This document shows positions 43,811 to 56,100 of a DNA stretch of 64,000 nucleotides, in pieces. The notes under the pieces are model-generated. The model did not search any database. It was not told the origin of the DNA and saw nothing but the letters and a program-made list of their open reading frames with translations. A program made the position numbers and the translations under genes. Source of the stretch: Primula veris (lineage: Eukaryota > Streptophyta > Magnoliopsida > Ericales > Primulaceae); contig OY821741.1 of NCBI GenBank assembly GCA_963682055.1, positions 2,673,501 to 2,737,500 of the forward strand, read 5' to 3'. Position 1 is the stretch's first letter; each line of letters opens with the position of its first letter.

Positions 43811-44013
43811 CAATCGCTACAAAATAATGTTTGATTTAGTGAGGTCAAAAACTGTCAAAAACATGTCACTAATTTAAAAAACGGTCACAAATCTGTCATA
43901 AATTGACTAAACTGTCACAAAACCGTCACAAAAACCGTCGCTAATAAACTCGTAACAAAAAATACCGTTAATAATCCCGTCGCTATTTGAGTATTTTTTT
44001 TTATAGTGAATAT
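43811..44013. mobile_element. CACTA-like MITE (copy B)
   Basis: This is the counterpart of 9895-10097. Confidence 0.4.
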
Positions 44014-44157
44014 TACGTAAACATATATCATATATAATGCCGTAAATGTTTCCAACCATTATAAGTACATTATAAGTGGGACTACCTGTACTTCAATTCA
44101 CTCCAGGAAAAAAAATATACCACACATAAGTGGAATTTTCATACTATACTTGTTTTG

Positions 44158-44646
44158 CTATCCCACAAGCACAATGATGCTTTCTTGCTCCTCTCCGGGG
44201 ATTGTTGAATCAACCGATTCGATTTCTACTTGAGGAGCCTCTTCTTCGTCCGGTTCTTCCTCTTGTTGCACACATGTGCAGATAAGTGGTTTTAGCGATT
44301 TAATAGACAGATAAAGCCAAGTAAGGATTCGCTTGCTGTAACTTACAAGCAAGTCGAGCCAAGGAGAAACGAGTAGTATTATAATGTAAAGAGTAAAGAA
44401 CCTTGGTGGCTGCCAGAAGAGCGAACATAGCAACAATAGAGCAAACGGATATAAAAAATCCCTGGGTTTGAAGTGGATCGAGTTCGATGTTTTGACAATA
44501 ATCTTGGCGGAAACGAAGAGACAAAACAATGACATGGTTGCAAGAAAAAACAACAAGGGGTATGGCTTGATGGACTCGATGAAATGAGAGTACATTATGA
44601 GGATATGCGGGAAAAAAAGCCTTAAATCGACATTGAAAGACACCAT
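44158..44646 (-). CDS. Small predicted three-helix membrane protein, unknown family (copy B)
   Basis: The 162-residue protein appears identical to that at 10242-10730. The start MVSFNVDLRL is set by family conservation. Three hydrophobic segments, the HFKPRDFLYPF block, the acidic EEEPDEEE tail and the IIVLVG end are all present. I do not recognise the family. Confidence 0.6.
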   Translation of the reverse strand: MVSFNVDLRLFFPHILIMYSHFIESIKPYPLLFFLATMSLFCLFVSAKIIVKTSNSIHFKPRDFLYPFALLLLCSLFWQPPRFFTLYIIILLVSPWLDLLVSYSKRILTWLYLSIKSLKPLICTCVQQEEEPDEEEAPQVEIESVDSTIPGEEQESIIVLVG

Positions 44647-44825
44647 TTTGGAGGAAAGAGAGAGTATATGCACAAATGAGAAGGTGTTTTTATATATATA
44701 TATATATTGAGAAATTAGAAGTAAAGTGAAGAAGCAAAAATAAAAAATATCAAAGAGTCCAATGTATAGTCCAACTGTATTATAATTTGTAAAAAGCTCA
44801 AAATTGTAAAAAAGGTTTATTACTA

Positions 44826-44936
44826 CAAAATAATTTTTGATTTAGTGAGAGTTAAAAGCTGTCACAAGTCTGTCGCAAATTGACTAAACTGTTACAAAAC
44901 CGTCATAAATTGACTAAACTGTCACAAACCTTGATT
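44826..44936 (+). mobile_element. CACTA-like MITE, left partial copy bracketing the inverted block (B)
   Basis: This is the counterpart of 10910-11020. Confidence 0.45.
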
Positions 44937-45829
44937 AACATGTTGAAAGAAACAATAGTTTCTTAAAATAAATACTTGGACGTGTTTTCTAATTAGTTAG
45001 GTTTTTTCTTAAATTTTTAGTTTTAATATACTTATAGAGACTAGTTATATTTCTCTTAAAAGTTTTTATTTTTTATAGAGGCTAGTTATATTTTTTCTGA
45101 ACTAGGCCCAGCTGTTGTTTTCTATATCAAGAGTATTAAGTGAGAAATGCTTTTTAAATCATGTGTATTTTTATTTTTTACCACATTTTTCACCGCATGT
45201 TATAAATTGTTAGTTAAATATAAAACATCATCTAGCATATTATATTCTCTCCATTTTATCGACCATTGTACAGGAATAAATAATCCTATGAGGGATATAG
45301 CGTTTGTTTGTAAGTTATTTACATGAATATAAACATTAAACGATTAGTTTTCGCATCTTAATGTTAATCACATGCGTAAACTATATAGAATTAGAGCGAC
45401 ATACCTTGAGCTATGGTGTTGAGATTTATGATCGGTAACCGGTTTTTCTCTCTTGTCCTTTATTATATTCTACAAACCCTCTATGATTGAATAAGGGGTA
45501 AAATACAAGAGTTTCTATTTTTTTTTATAAACAGAGACAGGATCTCTTTCCACATAACACTCTCACATTCATCCATTTTAATAGTCATATTCTAATTATA
45601 ACTCTAAGTGTAAATAATTAAATGATTAGTCAATCAAACCCAAAATATATGACCAATGTCCATATATAAATTCTAAATAATATATTTTTCAAAAAATATA
45701 TGACATAAACCCTATATAACTAATGAACCTTTGAACCTTTTGAACTTCTAATAATCCTTAAGTGGAGAGGTTCAAACTAATAGCAAAACATAGACCTTTG
45801 ACTTCTTTAACATTTTCTAATATTGATAA

Positions 45830-46052
45830 GGGTAAATTAGTCTTTAGTGACCTGGGTTTTGGCCTATTTTAGGATAAGTGACCTAAATTTTTTTAATTTC
45901 GGTTTTGTGACCTAAGTTTAACTCTGTTAGCAATTTAGTGACCTGCCACCCTATTTTTCAAAAAAAAAAACATATTTCTTGCTAAAAAAACTAAAATACC
46001 CTCAGATTTTGAAGGAAAATTTCAGTTTGTTTTCCCTCCAATTGTATATACA

Positions 46053-46110
<58 letters not shown>

Positions 46111-46838
46111 ACTTATATCTATACACCTCCCACTCTCTCTCTCACACACCTCTCCCTCTCTCTCACTAACTCATCAAAATGTATTGCTTTATATTGGACC
46201 AAGAAGTGATAATACAGGTGTGAGAGACCGATTCTCTACCTTCTTTGTTCTTTATGAAGTTATTAATTATTCTTTTTTAATCTATTTTCCGCAATTTCTT
46301 GTTATTTGCAGACACCAATTGATTAGACAGCAAATATATATTCAGAGAGTACGGAAAAAGAAGATATTCAAACAGTAGTTTTTTTTTTGTTTTTTTTTTT
46401 TTTTGAAACAAAACAGTAGCTTTATTCACTGGTGTTGTAACTTCCATTTTTGGAAAACGGATAAAAACAAAACAACAACACTCGCAAGTTTCTACAGTTT
46501 TACCATGTATTTTTTCGTACTAACAATACATTTTGATGAGTTAGTGAGAGAGAGGGAGAGGTGTGTGAGAGAGAGGGTGGAGGTGTATAGATATAGGTGT
46601 GATATATATATATGGCTGTATATACAATTGGAAGGAAAACAAACTGAAATTTCCTTCCAAAATATGAAGGTATTTTAGTCATTTTAGCAAGAAATATGTT
46701 TTTTTTTCGAAAAATAGGGTGACAGGTCACTAAATTGCTAACAGAGTTAAACTTAGGTCACAAAACCGAAATTAAAAAAATTTAGGTCACTTATCCTAAA
46801 ATAGGCCAAAACCCAGGTCACTAAAGACTAATTTACCC
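45830..46838. mobile_element. Foldback Mutator-type element, 1009 bp (copy B)
   Basis: The same element as 11914-12926, flanked by TATTGATAA at 45821-45829 and 46839-46847. It differs mainly in the length of its TA run. Confidence 0.85.
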
Positions 46839-47101
46839 TATTGATAATGACAATTTGTTGTCAAAACCTGAATACATCTTGTTTGTATTTCACCCTATAT
46901 GAATAATGAACCTTTGAACCTTTGAACCATCTGAACTTCTAATAATCCTTAAGTGGTAGAGGTTCAAACTTGTAGCAAAACATACAAGTTTCTTTTGCTT
47001 TTTCACACTCCTTCTATTCTCTATATATAATGATACCCATAATCCCATTTTTGTAAACTCTCTCATTACTCTCTATATATAAACTCTTTTATTACTCTTA
47101 A

Positions 47102-47638
47102 ATGGTGTCTTTCAATGCAGATTTAAGGCTTCTTCTCCCACCTCTCTCTAGCCTTTTCTTAATGCACTCTCATTTCATCGAAGATAACAAGCAAAACCTC
47201 TTTGACGGAACTCAATATTTCCTCAACAGTCCAATCTTGTTCCTTGTTCTTGCAACCATTTTGCTAATGTTTTGCCTCCTCGTTTCCGCCAAGATTAGTG
47301 TCGAAATACCCAACTCAGTCCACTTCAAACCCGGGGATTTTTCGTATCCGTTTACACTATTACTGCTATGTTCGCTTTTTTTTCCACCATCAAGCTTCTT
47401 TCCTGTTTACATTTTGGTTCTACTCATTTCTCCATGGCTCAATTTGATCGTAAGTTACATCAAACATGCCCTCATTCGGATCTATCGTACTCTTAAATCC
47501 TTACAACCTTTTATTTGCATAATTTTGCATCAAACGGAAGAACCGGATGAAGAAGAGCATTCTTAAGTAGAGATTGAAATGGTTGATTTAAGAATCCCCC
47601 AAGAGGACCAAGAAACCATCGTTGTGCTTGTGGAATAG
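47102..47638 (+). pseudogene. Small membrane protein relative with premature stop (copy B)
   Basis: The frame carries the same TAA (47564-47566) after EEPDEEEHS as the copy at 13190. One difference was noted: Val for Ile in the SAKIS(I/V)EIPNS segment. The shared stop shows the nonsense change predates the A/B duplication. The conserved tail downstream is still readable to 47638. Confidence 0.6.
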
Positions 47639-49156
47639 CAAAAACAAGTATGAAAGCATTAGTTATGTGAGGATTTGTCATTATACGTGTAATATATGTA
47701 TGACCAATTATGTATTAAAATAAATAAATCAGAGTCAGTATAAGTAAAGCAGCCCCTCTTGTTGTGCTTATTGTTGGCATGAAAGTTTATTAATTCACTT
47801 GTTTGTTGAGCTTTATTTTTTTTAAGATGTTGTCTTCTATTTTAGTTGTTATCTAAAAATTTAGCGGATCGGTCCTTCTTAACTTAAACAAATTACTAGT
47901 CGTATCGGTTATATATAACGATGGACCAACACTTATAGTATACTCTGATCGGAAAACAGATATATGCTCATTTAGGCATACCACGGCCATGGCCAATTAT
48001 AATTACGTACGTTTATTGATTTTGCAGTGATCAGTGTATCTACATTAGAAAAGCTATCCATTTACAGTGATATAATGTTAATTCAAGTTTAGCGGAAAAC
48101 ACTACTGATCGTGGAAATGAGGTTAGTGGTAATTAAAGCTGAATTCGGTATAATTAGTTGAAAATTAGATTTGTTCTCACATAAGTTGTGTATGCTTTAT
48201 ATATATTAGTCATTGATCCTAGTTAATTAGATCAATAATCATACATCGGAACTAACTCTAACAAAGCACTAACAAACCAGTGTGACTGGTTTCAATGAGT
48301 TCAATACTTTTCATTGCCAAGTGTACACGGAACTAAGTGCAATCCATCGGGACGATTGCATTCACATAATTTAAAAAAATAAAATAAAATAAATTTTCAT
48401 TAAATTATGTTAAAAACGATGATTTAGCACCTCTTATTATTTTATTTCACTTAATTTATTGCTTAATGCGAATTTTAACACACACATAAGCCATTCCTGA
48501 ATTCGCCCATGGAAGTGAGTCATTTATGTCGTAATAATCGTTGTTTACTAGTACTTTTAAAAGATTCAAAATACTATATTTCACTATAGAAGAACATTGC
48601 TATCACAAATAACCACCCATAAATATTAATTTTGACTTGCTTAAATATACTTACAAAGCAAAATTATACTTAGTATGACAATATATATATTTTACGGGGT
48701 TGGGAGCTAACGACAGAGGCAATGGTGTTTTTCTTTTTACAGTGGGATCTGGTGATGTTGATCAATTTTGTAAGGGTTGTCGTGTTTGTCTTGCTCAGTG
48801 AGAGAGTCGAACGGCTGAGAGAGAAATTTATAAAATGTCGATGTGCGTATTCACATGATTAGGAATTGTGTTTTGTTCTCACATAATTCATACATTTATG
48901 GTAAAAAAGTTGTGACTTAATTTTGATAAAGAAGTCTATTAGTATTATTAGATCATCAAAACACCAAAAGTAACACCAAAAGCAAATTATTGGCTCAATA
49001 TTCTAAGGTATTCTTTATTCTAAGGTACTCTTTATTCACATTTTGTTAACTAATTTCATATGAACTCCAAGTGACGAAATATGATTAAGGAGACATTTAA
49101 TTAGCAACAAAGGAAAATGATGAGATATTGCATATTAGAGACTTGTTAACTAATTA

Positions 49157-49329
49157 AATAACGACGGGATTAGTGACGCTATTTTTTGTTACGAGCTTAT
49201 TAACGACGGTTTTTGTGACGGCTTTGTGACAGTTTAGTCAATTTGCAACAGACTTGTGACAGCTTTTAACTCTCACTAAATCAAACATTATTTTGTAGTA
49301 ATAAACTTTTTTTACAATTTTGAGCTTTT
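49157..49329 (-). mobile_element. CACTA-like MITE, right copy bracketing the inverted block (B)
   Basis: This is the counterpart of 15245-15417. Confidence 0.45.
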
Positions 49330-49699
49330 AGCGGTGTGTTGGTTTAAAGTGTTGTTTTTTTTATGTTGGTTTAATTTAAGTTGAAAGTGTTGGTTCGTGG
49401 GGAGCGACGTATCAAGTTTATCAGTGTGTTGGTTTAAAATAATATAATATTAAGTTTTGAATGTTGTTGTAATTAATAAATAAGTTCTAACAGTTTCGAG
49501 TGTTATTGCAAATAGGTCATAATAGTTATAATTGTAACAAACAACTAAAAACTTTAATAAAATTTAAATAATATAAAAATAAAGATTTATTTCATTCATT
49601 AATAAAAGAGTACATTAATAAAAAAAAATAACATCAATTAAAAATTACATTAAATAAGAAATTAAAATTACATCAATAAATAGAAAATTTTCGTACGAT
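49330..49699. other. NLP-upstream repeat (truncated NLP copy B)
   Basis: This is the counterpart of 15418-15787, non-coding. Confidence 0.5.
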
Positions 49700-50092
49700 T
49701 TAAACTCGTTTTTCTATGATCGAGTTCTTTCTATCTGTCGTGATATTCGGATCATCGGGATCCAATCCCATAATCGTTTCTTCCACATCCCAAATTTGTG
49801 CAGACGATTTCTCTCTAACTGTAACCGTTGTCTCTTTATCTGCTGGCGCTTTCTCTGTAGCTGCATCCGCCATTGCCGACATATTGCTCGCTGATACTTG
49901 ATGCATTGCACTTTGTTTGTCCCTATAAGAAGCGCTAAAATCCATTATGCTAGATGATGAATTAGAGTTTTTAGAGCCCTCCGCCTTTGTGGCTTTTCTA
50001 CATTTTGGTCTATCTAACTTATCTGAAAACGATACTTTTTCAACGGCATCATCATCAATATCAAACCGGTTGATTTTGATCCACCCGCTACA
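49700..50092 (-). pseudogene. Fragment resembling the NAM-associated C-terminal domain (truncated NLP copy B)
   Basis: This appears identical to 15788-16180. The antisense exon relic is open through its length, and no complete gene is visible. Confidence 0.4.
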
Positions 50093-50152
50093 TTAGTTTT
50101 TTATTTTTTATTTTTTATTTTGTCTTCTTCAATATGGGCGTGTTATTTTGGT

Positions 50153-50996
50153 TAATCCAGGTAGAGATTTAGCAGGTGGTGTCATAAATGTTCACATCGA
50201 CGAAACTGGTTTCAGTTTTTCAGAGGAATGTATAAGTACCCCATTAAATTTATCAAGCCAGAGAGGTGGAATTGACATTAGTCTAGAGGAACTAATGCAA
50301 GTTGCTGGTCTGAAACGTGACGATGCTGCCGGAAAGTTAGACGGTTAGTATTTATTTTTCTAAAGGATAAATAACCAGAAACTCTCTTTTCCCAACTTAT
50401 TCAACTTTTAATCCTATCAATTTTTTAAAAGTAAAACTCAAATAAGTTCAAAACAAAGGAGAAAACAAACATTGGCCTTTTACTAAATCGAGAGAAGCAC
50501 TTGGTATCTATCTCATTATTTATCAACTATTACGAAAGCAAGAATGTCAATGTATTTTCTTATGATTGTTGTTCATTTTGCAGTGAGCATATCTACGTTG
50601 AAGCGTGCATGTAGGCATCATCGTATCCCTAGGTGGCCACCTCGCAAGAGAAACATAGAAAATCAGCCTTGTTCTAGTAATTGTACTTCAACTTGTAGAA
50701 GAAAAACTCGGAAGCTCTCTGCTCCCGCTGTGCAGAACCAAAGTCCTGTGAAAATAAAAGCAAAATATAAAGATGTTTGCATTAAATTTGATATCTCGGC
50801 TTCTTCCGGGATTGACGTGCTTCATTACCAAGTGTCAAAGAGGCTAAAACTAGTGGCGGGAGATTACACTATTAAGTATCAAGATGAAGATAATGACTGG
50901 ATCATAATAGCATGCGACGATGACCTGCGTGACTACATTTCTAGCCCAACTTTACTGGGGAAAAATAATCTGGTCATATCAGTTGAGCGCGTTTAG
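50153..50996 (+). pseudogene. Deletion-derived NLP remnant with RWP-RK end and PB1 (copy B)
   Basis: The same junction at TAATC (50153-50157), the same donor (after 50343) and the same exon 5 (50584-50996) occur as in copy A. The encoded remnant appears identical: MQVAGLKRDDAAGKLD plus the rest of RWP-RK (HHRIPRWPPRK) and PB1 with DDDLRDY. Both truncated copies share changes that the full NLPs lack (CRHHR, ENQPC, KDVCIKF, DLRDY), so they form their own lineage rather than being recent deletions of A or B. A 153-residue product is possible from the ATG at 50295. Confidence 0.7.
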
Positions 50997-51609
50997 CAAC
51001 ATTCTGACCGTAGTTTCCCAAGTTCTTTTTTCTTTGAAGAGTAAATGAACCGTATATTGATAAGTGGAGAGTTTCCCAAGTTATCAAATATCTTCTTGGG
51101 TTCTATTGTGTATTTAAGAATAATCTATATGTCCTTGTTATACATTGTAATCTGAAGTTATGATTTTTCAATATTCGTTATGTTTCCCCACAAGCAGTAA
51201 TTTATTCATAACTCTTTTAGATTAAACAAAAATGGGAAAAAAATAAATACCATCGGGTTATTGATGTCAAATTCACTATTCGAGAAATCATTTTTTATTG
51301 CAGGCTGTAGCAGGCACTATTTTGGGGAATCATGAATGATTTTGATCAGTTTTTAGGATAAATCTTAAAAAGTTAAATGGCATTTTCCGGCCCTAGTACA
51401 TAAAATTACCAAGTTACGGGTTCTAGCAAAAACCCGAAAGGAAAAAACAACAGGCAACCATAGTACTAATAAGTATATTTTAGAACAATATTGTTTATAA
51501 AGTAGACGATAGCCGGAATGATTATCACCAACAACATAAGAATACTTCCCATTGAAACATTTGTTTTTGTATGTTAGAATTTACAGTATAATAATACGCC
51601 CGTAACTTT
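50997..51609. other. Intergenic spacer between the NLP remnant and the F-box gene (B)
   Basis: This is the shared 3' flank of convergent genes, with no other gene seen. Confidence 0.6.
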
Positions 51610-52440
51610 TCAACTGAATCTGATCGGTGAAATTTCCTGGTATAAAATGATTTTGCAAGAACCATTGTATATATCCCTAAGAAAATTTCCATGTATATCA
51701 TAAGCTTTTACAATAGAGACTTCATAATCCGTGTCCATTCTCATCAATATTTCACCTTCTTTTGTTATGAATAGAGGTTCCATCGTACCGTAGCTATGAA
51801 ATTCAGATGTATTTGAAATAGCAAACATGATTTCCCATGAAATCATATTATTACGGTGTTCCTTTATTACCAATAACTCTATATTGCCTTGAGAATTTGT
51901 AATGTCATCCAAACGGGTAACACAAAGGTATCCACTAAGAACTCCCAAGTCAAGAAAATGATTTATGTTGCCCTCTTTAGGTTGTGGGCTTCGTACCTTC
52001 ATGAACATATTCGTTCTCGGGTAAAAGTATACTGTAAGAGTTGGTGGTTGGACAAAACTGTTATCCCAAAATTCCTCAAAAGTTGGTCCTCGACCTCTGC
52101 TAATCCAATGTCTATATCCTCTGCCACAAGAAGAGTGTATCTTAACTTTCATGTTCTGTGAATCTGTATCTTCGAGTCTGGTTTTGACTATGATTTCGAA
52201 TTCTCTTGGGATATACACACTTCCGCTATGGGTTTTGTTATCGATTGTATAGAACAAGAATTGGCCATTAATTGGAAGAGAGCACATTAAAAGTTTTGGG
52301 ACGCTAATTGTCGGGATGTTCGAAATTAACCAATGCCATTTGTTCGAGACACACTTAAAACAAAATATACTTTTAATTGGTAATCTTGATAGTATTTCCA
52401 GAAGAAGTTCTTCGGGTATGTCAAGAGATAAGTCCTCCAT
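51610..52440 (-). CDS. F-box protein (intact, unit B)
   Basis: The frame encodes 276 residues from the ATG at 52440. The frame extends upstream only to a TTG, so I use the ATG before EDLSLDIPEELL. The F-box covers about residues 5-45: LDIPEELLLEILSRLPIKSIFCFKCVSNKWHWLI, which contains the usual P-E-ELL-EIL-RLP, S-F-CVS-K-W and LI positions. The C-terminal part (GRGPTFEEFWD, LGVLSGYLCVTR, EIMFAISN, GEILMRMDTDYEVSIVKAYD) resembles the F-box-associated region of plant F-box proteins, which recruits substrates to SCF ubiquitin ligases. The substrate is unknown. It lies tail to tail with the NLP remnant. Its unit A copy carries a nonsense codon. Confidence 0.85.
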   Translation of the reverse strand: MEDLSLDIPEELLLEILSRLPIKSIFCFKCVSNKWHWLISNIPTISVPKLLMCSLPINGQFLFYTIDNKTHSGSVYIPREFEIIVKTRLEDTDSQNMKVKIHSSCGRGYRHWISRGRGPTFEEFWDNSFVQPPTLTVYFYPRTNMFMKVRSPQPKEGNINHFLDLGVLSGYLCVTRLDDITNSQGNIELLVIKEHRNNMISWEIMFAISNTSEFHSYGTMEPLFITKEGEILMRMDTDYEVSIVKAYDIHGNFLRDIYNGSCKIILYQEISPIRFS

Positions 52441-52570
52441 GGCTAGTACGTAATCCGCACGCAAATTGTGATAGAAAACGTGGGTTTCCTTGTTTACTTA
52501 ATTTCCACAGCTTCGCCTATTCAACAACCTGATAAAATCTTTTTGTCCAATCATGCGTCTTGGCAATTTT

Positions 52571-52935
52571 GTTTACTTAATTTTTTCATCTTGGCAATTT
52601 TTTGGCTCAGTCATATATAGATTGAAACTTGTATATATAGAGCAGATTTAATTATTTGAAGTTACACCATTAAAGAAAATATTATATATTAACACCCCTA
52701 ACAAAATCATTAATAAAAAGTAATAAATATATAGAAATTTCCAAGTCGTTACAAAAAATAAATTTCAACCATGTTAGGTCCCTCATGTACGTAATATCAT
52801 TATCTGATGTACCATCCTCGCAACTGCTTATTAATCATGCAAAAATGTGTGGACAAATTTTGTCCTTTTTTTCTTCCAATGATTATAGTAGTTTTCCTCA
52901 CCACACAAATAGAGTAAGTATAATTAAGTAGATAA

Positions 52936-52987
<52 letters not shown>
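52571..52987. other. Unit B boundary and TA microsatellite
   Basis: No gene is seen. A pure TA run occupies about 52939-52986, immediately before the copia 5' LTR, and prevents clear definition of a target duplication. Confidence 0.6.
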
Positions 52988-52993
<6 letters not shown>

Positions 52994-53197
52994 ATTATAT
53001 TATTGGACGATTGAGCCTTACTCATAGTGGGCCTAAATTGAGATTTCTACATTGTATAACCCTAACCTCTTCTATATAAAGAAGGTTAGGGTCCACTTGT
53101 ATTCATACATTCTGATTAATAAAGATCGTGTTGTTGTCTCTCTATATTCTCTCTATATCTATATACATATATATGTGAGCTAATATGTCACACAACA
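52988..53197 (+). repeat. Copia 5' LTR
   Basis: It is 210 bp, TGTTGTATTA to CACACAACA, with a TATATAAAG box near 53074 and an AATAAAG motif near 53118. The following CGTTATCGACAC occupies the primer-binding position. It resembles the ACACGTTATCAGCAC-type start of plant Ale/Retrofit copia elements, from memory. Confidence 0.85.
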
Positions 53198-56100
53198 CGT
53201 TATCGACACTTTGCTCGCGGAGAATAGAAGATTGTGATATTTGTTCAAAGAACAGCTCAAATACTGGGTTATAAACATACGGTGAAATTTTAAATTCTTT
53301 AGTTCAATCGGCCTTCACTAAAATAACAGAAGGAAGGTATAATTTTTTTTTATCACTGTGATGGTAGAAAATTACATGTGTAATTAGATTTGGTACTACA
53401 TAAAATTGAACCACGATGATTTATATATAAAATATGGATATGGTAGTGTTATGGTAGTGTTATTGTATTATCTGCATGTTTAATCGTTTACAACTGTATA
53501 ACATGATCACCTAGAATACATAGATATGTAACCATGTGATTGATATATTAATAACTATGCAACGTCACATATAATCGATTTGTAAATCGAAAATTATGTA
53601 ATTGTAAAACATGTATTAATCTGTCGGATTAAATCTGCAACAAACTGAAACGTATGTACTGATTTGTAATTCTCTGAAAGCTGTAAACAATTCTGTAAAT
53701 TACTCAAGGACTAAACTGAAACTTGTCTGAAATTCTGGACTGTATATGTAATAATGCTGTAAATAGATATATAGTTTGCTAAAATTACACGCATGGTCCT
53801 GTAGTATAATATTTATACGAAAACAGTACATATGATTGATAAAATATGATATTCGGTCAATATACACACACATGCATATAATTTTTTTTATTAAAAAAGG
53901 CAAGTGAATAAAAATTGCATGTTAATTGAATAAATTGATATGTTTCAATGTAAATTTAACCTATTTGCATGTTATATAATTTTTTTTTACCATATATAGA
54001 ATTGATTGGTAATTAAAAATATATTGCTTGCTTGCATGTTAAAATTACCATGTATAAAATTATTCATATGACAATAAACAGTAAATAATTGATTGATATC
54101 TTGTTAGAATAATCCTATCTTTTGTTATTACCATATATATAAATATCACATATGTCAGTTAATTATTGGATTATATCTAATTGATTTGATTTGGTATGTT
54201 AGAATGTTTATGAATTGATTGATAATCTTGAATTGATTTGTTTATAACACCAAATCTACTGCATGATCAGATAAATTCTAAAAATATATTTACTGCCTGT
54301 TTATATATATATGTGGTTAATCTAGATAGATACGATCTATGTATTTATTTACTGCCATGTACACTTGTTTAAAATATGGTAATTTGCGAAATCATTTATT
54401 TTTACATTTAAGTTGGAAAAATTATGAACCTTCCCTAAATAGGCTCACCTATTTGGATACGATGTCTAGGAAAGATATAGGCGGAAGTCAATATCCTAAT
54501 GAGGTCGGGTTTTAAGTGGCATTCGTGCCCTCCACCCTCACCGTCTTTCCTGGTCGTTTTTCAAGTAGAGCTACCGAAAGTGGTTGACTAAATAATAATT
54601 TCCCCGAGTGTGTTTATATAGTGATGTATGTTTCGCCGAATGGTGTCTCTGTATCGACATGTCGTTCGATCAATGAGAACCTATTCACATTAAAAGCAAA
54701 ACTATTTTTCGAACCTGTCGTTTCGAAATAAAGTTTATGCTTATGCAAACCATAAACATATAAACCAGTCGTTTTATATGATAAATAATCTAGAACTCTC
54801 AACACATGTTGGATGCCATCTATGATGAGAAAAATCGTAAAAACATACTTGCGAAATGACTGTTTAAACGTTGATTTTAATCCGTCACCACATGTTACTC
54901 ACCATGATGTGTGAAAATATGATGCCCAAATTTTTTTTGGATGCCATCTTTGATGAGTAAAACACGAGTTTGTTGTTACCATCAGGATGAATGCTAAGGC
55001 GTTGATTTTATTCTGCCGCCACATTTGAGACGTGATGACGTCTATGGTGAAAAAATGTCTGAAATTGACATATTGGAGCAATCATTCACCAAAAATACTA
55101 GCTTAGAAATTGTATTCATAAGCAGTATCGTGAATTTATATTCACCATGCCCATTTATTGCCCATCTGTTATTGAATAAGAAAATTGCCCCGGTGAGTAG
55201 TTTTAATCCTATTGGGTCAATGGCGAATTGTTTGCCTGATATTAATGCTATTCGTGTACATTTTTTTTCCACGAATCAAGAACCGAGACAAGTGTTATTT
55301 GTCTCGAACTATCGTGATCCCGATGAATCGCCTAGCCAAGCGAGATTTTAGACAATCGTCAAAATCGAAAATCTGTGGCTCCAAGACAGTAATTGAAAGG
55401 AACAATATGGCTCGCTGTCACAAAGCAAGAGATAATGCTCAAGGAGGCAACTCCATGCTATAAAGACAAGGGTCATGCACGGTTACTCCTTAAATAGTTC
55501 AAAACTATTATAAAGGTGAAAAAACCGATGCTAATGTGGTTAAAGCTAACTGAAAGGAAACTTTTGAGACTCCCGATTTTGTGGCTCAAATGAGTTTGAT
55601 ACATTTCTTTATTGATTTTGATAAATCATTGAGCCATTTTTTCGCTCATCTGGATTATGTTTTCCATTTGGATTATTATTTTCCATTTGGACCATACTTT
55701 TGGATTGTGGTTTGCCTGTTTACGAAATTTCTCGAAATAATTTAAAGTGCTTTGAGCAAATTCCTTTGAAAAATGTGACCAAACTTTAAATTATGAAATT
55801 TTAGGCAATACTTGTGGTGTAGTTTGTTTTCTGGAAATAGTGGGTAACAGTGTACCACATAATTTCACCAACTACTTGCCTAAAAGAGTACTCAGTGACA
55901 ATGATTCTGGACCTGTCATTCCAAAATCGAAATCTTTGGTAAAACCAAATTGATTTGTCAAATATGAGGTATTATACTCATGTAGGTCCTGCCGTACCTT
56001 GTTGAGTTATAAAATATTCGAGAAAACCAGTGTTATCTGGTAATAGCTCATGAAAGAATTAAAATTTCTTTACATAGCCTCCATTCAATATGATCAAAAA

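Larger units (their letters stand above)
44936..49157. repeat. Inverted block (B), relative of 25085-34095
   Basis: This is the counterpart of 11020-15245. It holds the second copy of the 1013-bp-type Mutator element and of the truncated membrane-protein gene. The stretches 44937-45820 and 47639-49156 are non-coding. Confidence 0.8.
33743..52570 (+). repeat. Segmental duplication unit B
   Basis: This is the second copy of unit A, in the same orientation and the same feature order. It keeps about 180 bp near 33890-34080 that unit A has lost. It ends near 52570, where TTGGCAATTTT is followed by unrelated sequence in the two units. Confidence 0.9.

Noticed and set aside
52441..52464. Eight-residue N-terminal extension of the F-box protein
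   Set aside because: It would begin at a TTG. The first ATG at 52440 directly precedes the F-box and is the better start.
1..52570. A/B duplication as two haplotypes wrongly joined in an assembly
   Set aside because: I cannot exclude it without reads, but the separating 15 kb, the inverted relatives, and the different insertions and divergence levels fit a real tandem array better.
55025..55463. Short plus-strand frames in the copia internal region
   Set aside because: They do not match copia proteins in those frames. The real gag/pol remnants are split among frames by decay.
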